A stretch of 64,000 bases of DNA, taken from the NCBI GenBank assembly GCA_028686135.1, contig JAQUCP010000009.1:1-64000 (forward strand), in the 5' to 3' direction. Both the position numbers and the translations under genes were made by a program. Below the pieces are notes generated by a model, which had not been told where the DNA came from, did no database searches, and saw only the letters and a program-made list of their open reading frames with translations. This document shows, one piece after another, positions 61,164-64,000 of this stretch; position 1 is the first letter of the stretch, and every line of letters starts with the position of its first letter. The stretch comes from UBA12481 sp012523435 (GTDB lineage Bacteria > Bacteroidota > Bacteroidia > Bacteroidales > UBA12481).

Positions 61164-61526
61164 ATGGATAGCAGACAGGATTTAGGTCGTGAAGGTGAGG
61201 ATCAGGCCGCTCGATATCTGGAGCAGCAAGGGATGGTAATTTTGGAGCGTAACTGGCGTTTTGGCCATAAGGAGATTGATATGATTGCGCGCGAGGGGAA
61301 TAATCTGGTTATTGTTGAGGTAAAAACCCGCACTGCTCCGGTGCGCGAATCACCTGAACAGGCTATACCTCGTGAGAAGCGGCGATTGTTGATTTCTGCG
61401 GCTAATGCTTATGTGCGCTTCAATCGCATCTCGTTGGATGTGCGTTTTGATGTGGTTAATATTGTCTTTCGACAAGGGAAAGTTGAGCTGACTCATATCC
61501 GAGATGCATTTTATGCAACGCTTTGA
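61164..61526 (+). CDS. YraN family endonuclease-like protein (UPF0102)
   Basis: A 120-aa protein of the UPF0102 family with the PD-(D/E)xK-like fold: GREGEDQAARYLEQQGM, NWRFGHKEIDMIARE and VIVEVKTRT (Asp, Glu and Lys retained). Its function is uncertain. Convergent to the LuxE-like gene, 8 bp away. Confidence 0.94.
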   Translation: MDSRQDLGREGEDQAARYLEQQGMVILERNWRFGHKEIDMIAREGNNLVIVEVKTRTAPVRESPEQAIPREKRRLLISAANAYVRFNRISLDVRFDVVNIVFRQGKVELTHIRDAFYATL

Positions 61527-61534
61527 AAATGAAT

Positions 61535-62476
61535 CTAATAAAGCAGATTGCATCCTCTAACAGCGGAGCTATCGAATCGACCAAGTACTTCAAAAGTGCC
61601 ATCTGGATGGGCTCTGCCGAGATCCTGGGTCTGGATAAAAGAGCAGGAGTTACGGTTAGCCAGGTCGATGATGTCAATGCCTCCTGTTTTACCTGTTGGC
61701 ATTTGTCGGAATGGGTTGTAAGGATCGCGGATGAGTACTTTCATGGTTGGCGGGGTTCTGAAAAGTCCGTGGCCGCCCGACCAGGCCTGGGAGAGCAGTT
61801 CGGTCATGCCATACTCCGACCCGATGGCTGGTACTGTGAACGCTTCGGTTAGGATTTGGTGGAGTTGCTTTCGGGTGAGTTCTTCGCGTCGTCCTTTCAT
61901 GCCGCCTGTCTCAATAATCGTGGTGTTTTCGAGCTTCATGGGAAACTGCTCGGCCAGGTCGATCAGGGCAAACGATACTCCGATGAGCAGGATCCGGCGC
62001 CCCGTTGATTCTACCTTCCTAATCTGATGGGCGAGAGCCTCCAAATCATCGAGAAAAAAGCCATTATCAGGGTCCCCGCTTATTTTCATTAGGCGGTCGA
62101 CCATATAGACCAGCGAAGAGTTTGATCGTTCCAGGTAGGATGGCAACAGGGCCAGAATGCAAAAATCGGTCGGGTTACCCACCAACAAACGAAATCCTGT
62201 TTCGAGGCTGTTGTGGTAAAGATTTTCATTCAACACATAGTGCCGACTGGTCTGCGATCCAGTGGTTCCGCTGGACTCAAAGATCAGCTGATCTGTTCCG
62301 GTACCGGTGACTACTCGATGGGTTCTGAAGAACTCAATAGGCAGAAAAGGGATTTCGTCCAGTGTGTTGATTTTCAATGGATTCTGGCCCAGGTGCTTCA
62401 GGTATTGGTGATAAACCGGATTCTCTTCCGCCTGGAAGCGGAAGAGATCCAGCACGAGTTGATCGTTCATGATCAA
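61535..62476 (-). CDS. LuxE-like acyl-protein synthetase
   Basis: A 313-aa adenylate-forming enzyme. The AMP-binding loop is IFESSGTTGSQTSRHY and the later block is GSEYGMTELLSQAW. LuxE proteins activate fatty acids as acyl-adenylates; the acyl acceptor here is unknown and there is no luciferase nearby. It follows pgk by 3 nt on the same strand, so it is cotranscribed with it. Confidence 0.88.
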   Translation of the reverse strand: MIMNDQLVLDLFRFQAEENPVYHQYLKHLGQNPLKINTLDEIPFLPIEFFRTHRVVTGTGTDQLIFESSGTTGSQTSRHYVLNENLYHNSLETGFRLLVGNPTDFCILALLPSYLERSNSSLVYMVDRLMKISGDPDNGFFLDDLEALAHQIRKVESTGRRILLIGVSFALIDLAEQFPMKLENTTIIETGGMKGRREELTRKQLHQILTEAFTVPAIGSEYGMTELLSQAWSGGHGLFRTPPTMKVLIRDPYNPFRQMPTGKTGGIDIIDLANRNSCSFIQTQDLGRAHPDGTFEVLGRFDSSAVRGCNLLY

Positions 62477-62479
62477 GGA

Positions 62480-63673
62480 TTAGTAACCTCTGATAGCTTT
62501 GATGCCTGGTAAGACCTGGCCTTCGATATATTCTAGGAGGGCTCCTCCACCGGTTGAGACATAAGTGACCTGGTCGGCCAGACCGAACTGGTTGATGGCG
62601 GCCACCGAGTCGCCTCCGCCCACGAGTGAGAAAGCTCCTTTGCTGGTGGCTTTAGCGATAGCTTTAGCGATTTCAGCGGTTCCAGCCTGGAAATTGGACA
62701 TTTCAAAAACGCCCATAGGTCCATTCCACAGTAGGGTGGCAGAGTTTTCAATCACCTCCGAAAACTTCTCAATGGTTTTTGGTCCGATATCGAGGCCCAT
62801 CCAGCCATCCGGGACGGCATCGATGGGGGAGGTGTTTGTATTGGCCTCATTATCAAATTTATCGGCATTGACTCCGTCCACTGGAAGAATCAGGTTGACG
62901 CCTAATTCCTGGGCTTTTTCGGTCACTTTTTTAGCCATATCGAGGAGTTCCTCTTCCACGAGGGAGTTGCCAATCTTTCCGCCCTTAGCCTTTATGAAGG
63001 TGTAGGTCATGCCACCGCCGATGATCAGGTTATCAACTTTATTCAGCAGGTTCTCGATGATGGTGATTTTGGTGGATACTTTGGCTCCTCCGAGGATTGC
63101 GGTGAATGGTTTCCCGGGTTCTTTCATCACCTTGTCGATGCTGGTCACCTCGTTTTCCATGATATAGCCGAACAGTTTATTTTCGGGGAAATAGTCGGCG
63201 ATAATAGTGGTAGAGGCGTGGGCGCGGTGGGCAGTACCGAAGGCATCATTCACATAAACTTCAGCCATGTCGGCAAGTTTTTTCGCAAACTCCGGGTCTC
63301 CCTTTGTTTCGTTTTTGTAGAACCGCAGGTTTTCCAGCAGGAGAACTTCGCCCGGTTTCAGTGCTGCTGCAGCTTGTTTGGCTTCCTCCCCGATGCAGTC
63401 GGGAGCGAATTTCACAGGAGTGCCGAGTTTGGCCGACAGGTCGGAAACCAGGTGTTTCAGGCTGAACTTATGTTCTGGACCCTCCTTTGGGCGTCCGAGG
63501 TGTGACATCAGGATGACAGATCCTCCGTCGGAGAGGATTTTTTTAATCGTTGGAATAGCTGCTCTGATGCGTGTGTCGTCGGTTATTTCGAAACTGCTAT
63601 TAAGCGGGACATTAAAATCGACCCGAACAATTGCCTTTTTACCGGCAAAGTTGAAGGAGTTCATTGTTTTCAT
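62480..63673 (-). CDS. pgk: Phosphoglycerate kinase
   Basis: A 397-aa glycolytic kinase converting 1,3-bisphosphoglycerate to 3-phosphoglycerate with ATP formation. KKAIVRVDFNVPL, SHLGRPKEGPE, GGAKVSTKI, LWNGPMGVFE and GGGDSVAAI are family blocks. The ATG at 63673 is preferred; a GTG at 63697 would add eight residues. A -7 element is at 63708-63715. Confidence 0.97.
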   Translation of the reverse strand: MKTMNSFNFAGKKAIVRVDFNVPLNSSFEITDDTRIRAAIPTIKKILSDGGSVILMSHLGRPKEGPEHKFSLKHLVSDLSAKLGTPVKFAPDCIGEEAKQAAAALKPGEVLLLENLRFYKNETKGDPEFAKKLADMAEVYVNDAFGTAHRAHASTTIIADYFPENKLFGYIMENEVTSIDKVMKEPGKPFTAILGGAKVSTKITIIENLLNKVDNLIIGGGMTYTFIKAKGGKIGNSLVEEELLDMAKKVTEKAQELGVNLILPVDGVNADKFDNEANTNTSPIDAVPDGWMGLDIGPKTIEKFSEVIENSATLLWNGPMGVFEMSNFQAGTAEIAKAIAKATSKGAFSLVGGGDSVAAINQFGLADQVTYVSTGGGALLEYIEGQVLPGIKAIRGY

Positions 63674-63707
63674 ATCATCGAAGGTTTTGAGTGTCACAAA
63701 AGTGGCC

Positions 63708-63735
63708 CAAAGTTATGAAATGTTGGCTATTTTTG
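63708..63735. promoter_or_regulatory. Divergent promoter region between pgk and holB
   Basis: TAACTTTG (63708-63715, minus) serves pgk and TATTTTTG (63728-63735, plus) serves holB; both fit TAnnTTTG and are 12 bp apart back to back. The holB element ends 4 bases before the ATG, implying a nearly leaderless RNA. Confidence 0.5.
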
Positions 63736-63739
63736 AGCC

Positions 63740-64000
63740 ATGCGCTTTCAGGATATCCCCGGTCATGACGAGATTAAGAGGCACCTAGCCCGGTTGGCTG
63801 TCGGTGGCCGACTGAGTCATGCCATCCTTTTCACCGGTAGTGCTGGATCGGGTCATTATTCGCTGGCCTTGGCGCTCGCGCAGTATCTGCAGTGCCAGTC
63901 GCCCCAAGGAGAAGATTCCTGTGGCGTCTGTCCTGCCTGCCATCAAGCCTCCGGGCTGGTGCATCCAGATATTCATTTTGTCTTTCCTGTAGCGCGGACA
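63740..64000 (+). CDS. holB: DNA polymerase III subunit delta' (partial, 5' end)
   Basis: The first 87 residues, open to the window edge. It begins MRFQDIPGHDEIKRHLARL, then LSHAILFTGSAGSGHYSLA (a P-loop altered to GSAGSGHY, as in delta' proteins) and a zinc knuckle CQSPQGEDSCGVCPACHQ, as in clamp-loader AAA subunits. It would load the sliding clamp with DnaX. The window ends in the ATPase domain. Confidence 0.9.
   Translation, partial: MRFQDIPGHDEIKRHLARLAVGGRLSHAILFTGSAGSGHYSLALALAQYLQCQSPQGEDSCGVCPACHQASGLVHPDIHFVFPVART

Overview
This 64 kb window comes from a member of the Bacteroidota, probably near Bacteroidales/Marinilabiliales. The main evidence is a type IX secretion core operon (porP-gldK-gldL-gldM-gldN). 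Further support comes from Bacteroidota-restricted families (DUF4270, DUF4296, HU-CCDC81/SPOR, Fib_succ_major, propeller-type LytS kinases), LLFSC-type lipoboxes and many TAnnTTTG promoter elements just upstream of start codons. Two 100-N gaps show that it is a draft scaffold. One of them (8359-8458) is a false gap: both flanks carry the same 127 bp.

Layout. 1-3469: tail of an ABC exporter, glycerol dehydrogenase, a lipoprotein and a class-C-type serine hydrolase. 3470-5293: a miniature tRNA-anchored island. The last 42 bp of a tRNA(CAT) gene are repeated about 1.57 kb away, and the DNA between holds one AAA/DUF4143 ATPase gene with its own palindrome-rich promoter and no integrase. 5376-13061 (mostly minus): sialate O-acetylesterase, a HExxH protein split by the false gap, an SMP-30-like lactonase, a Tat-exported aldo/keto reductase, a membrane protein, and a CDP-alcohol transferase/acyltransferase pair. 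13186-29759: PKD lipoprotein, UbiX, ComF, a ferredoxin-ASKHA reactivase, a PhoB-like regulator, RpoN, AsnS, CysS, a small transcription unit that may encode a 30-aa peptide, a LytTR/propeller-kinase pair and RNase R. 29852-35201: a hemerythrin-fold protein that has lost nearly all its iron ligands, an MlaE-MlaF-DUF4296-amidohydrolase operon, a SprT-like protein and mannose-1-phosphate guanylyltransferase. 35198-48989: gldN/M/L/K/porP, an arginase-fold pseudoenzyme, TopA, PBP1A, RadA, an octamer repeat array containing the second gap, and PanD. 49059-64000: a lipoprotein, an SDR, PanC divergent from a one-domain starch-synthase-like protein and DUF4270, a surface-sugar operon (wbpE-like, wbpD-like, galE, rfbB), a septal SPOR protein, MetG, YraN, a LuxE-like protein, Pgk and the start of HolB.

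Most of the content is ordinary housekeeping and envelope biology: secretion, surface polysaccharide, peptidoglycan, pantothenate, translation. The points most worth a second look are the tRNA-flanked one-gene island, the 30-codon/structured small RNA unit at 23463-23681, the ligand-less hemerythrin, the octamer array between panD and radA, and the lipid-enzyme pair with a non-canonical CDP-alcohol motif. I saw no CRISPR array, transposase, integrase, rRNA or phage structural gene.
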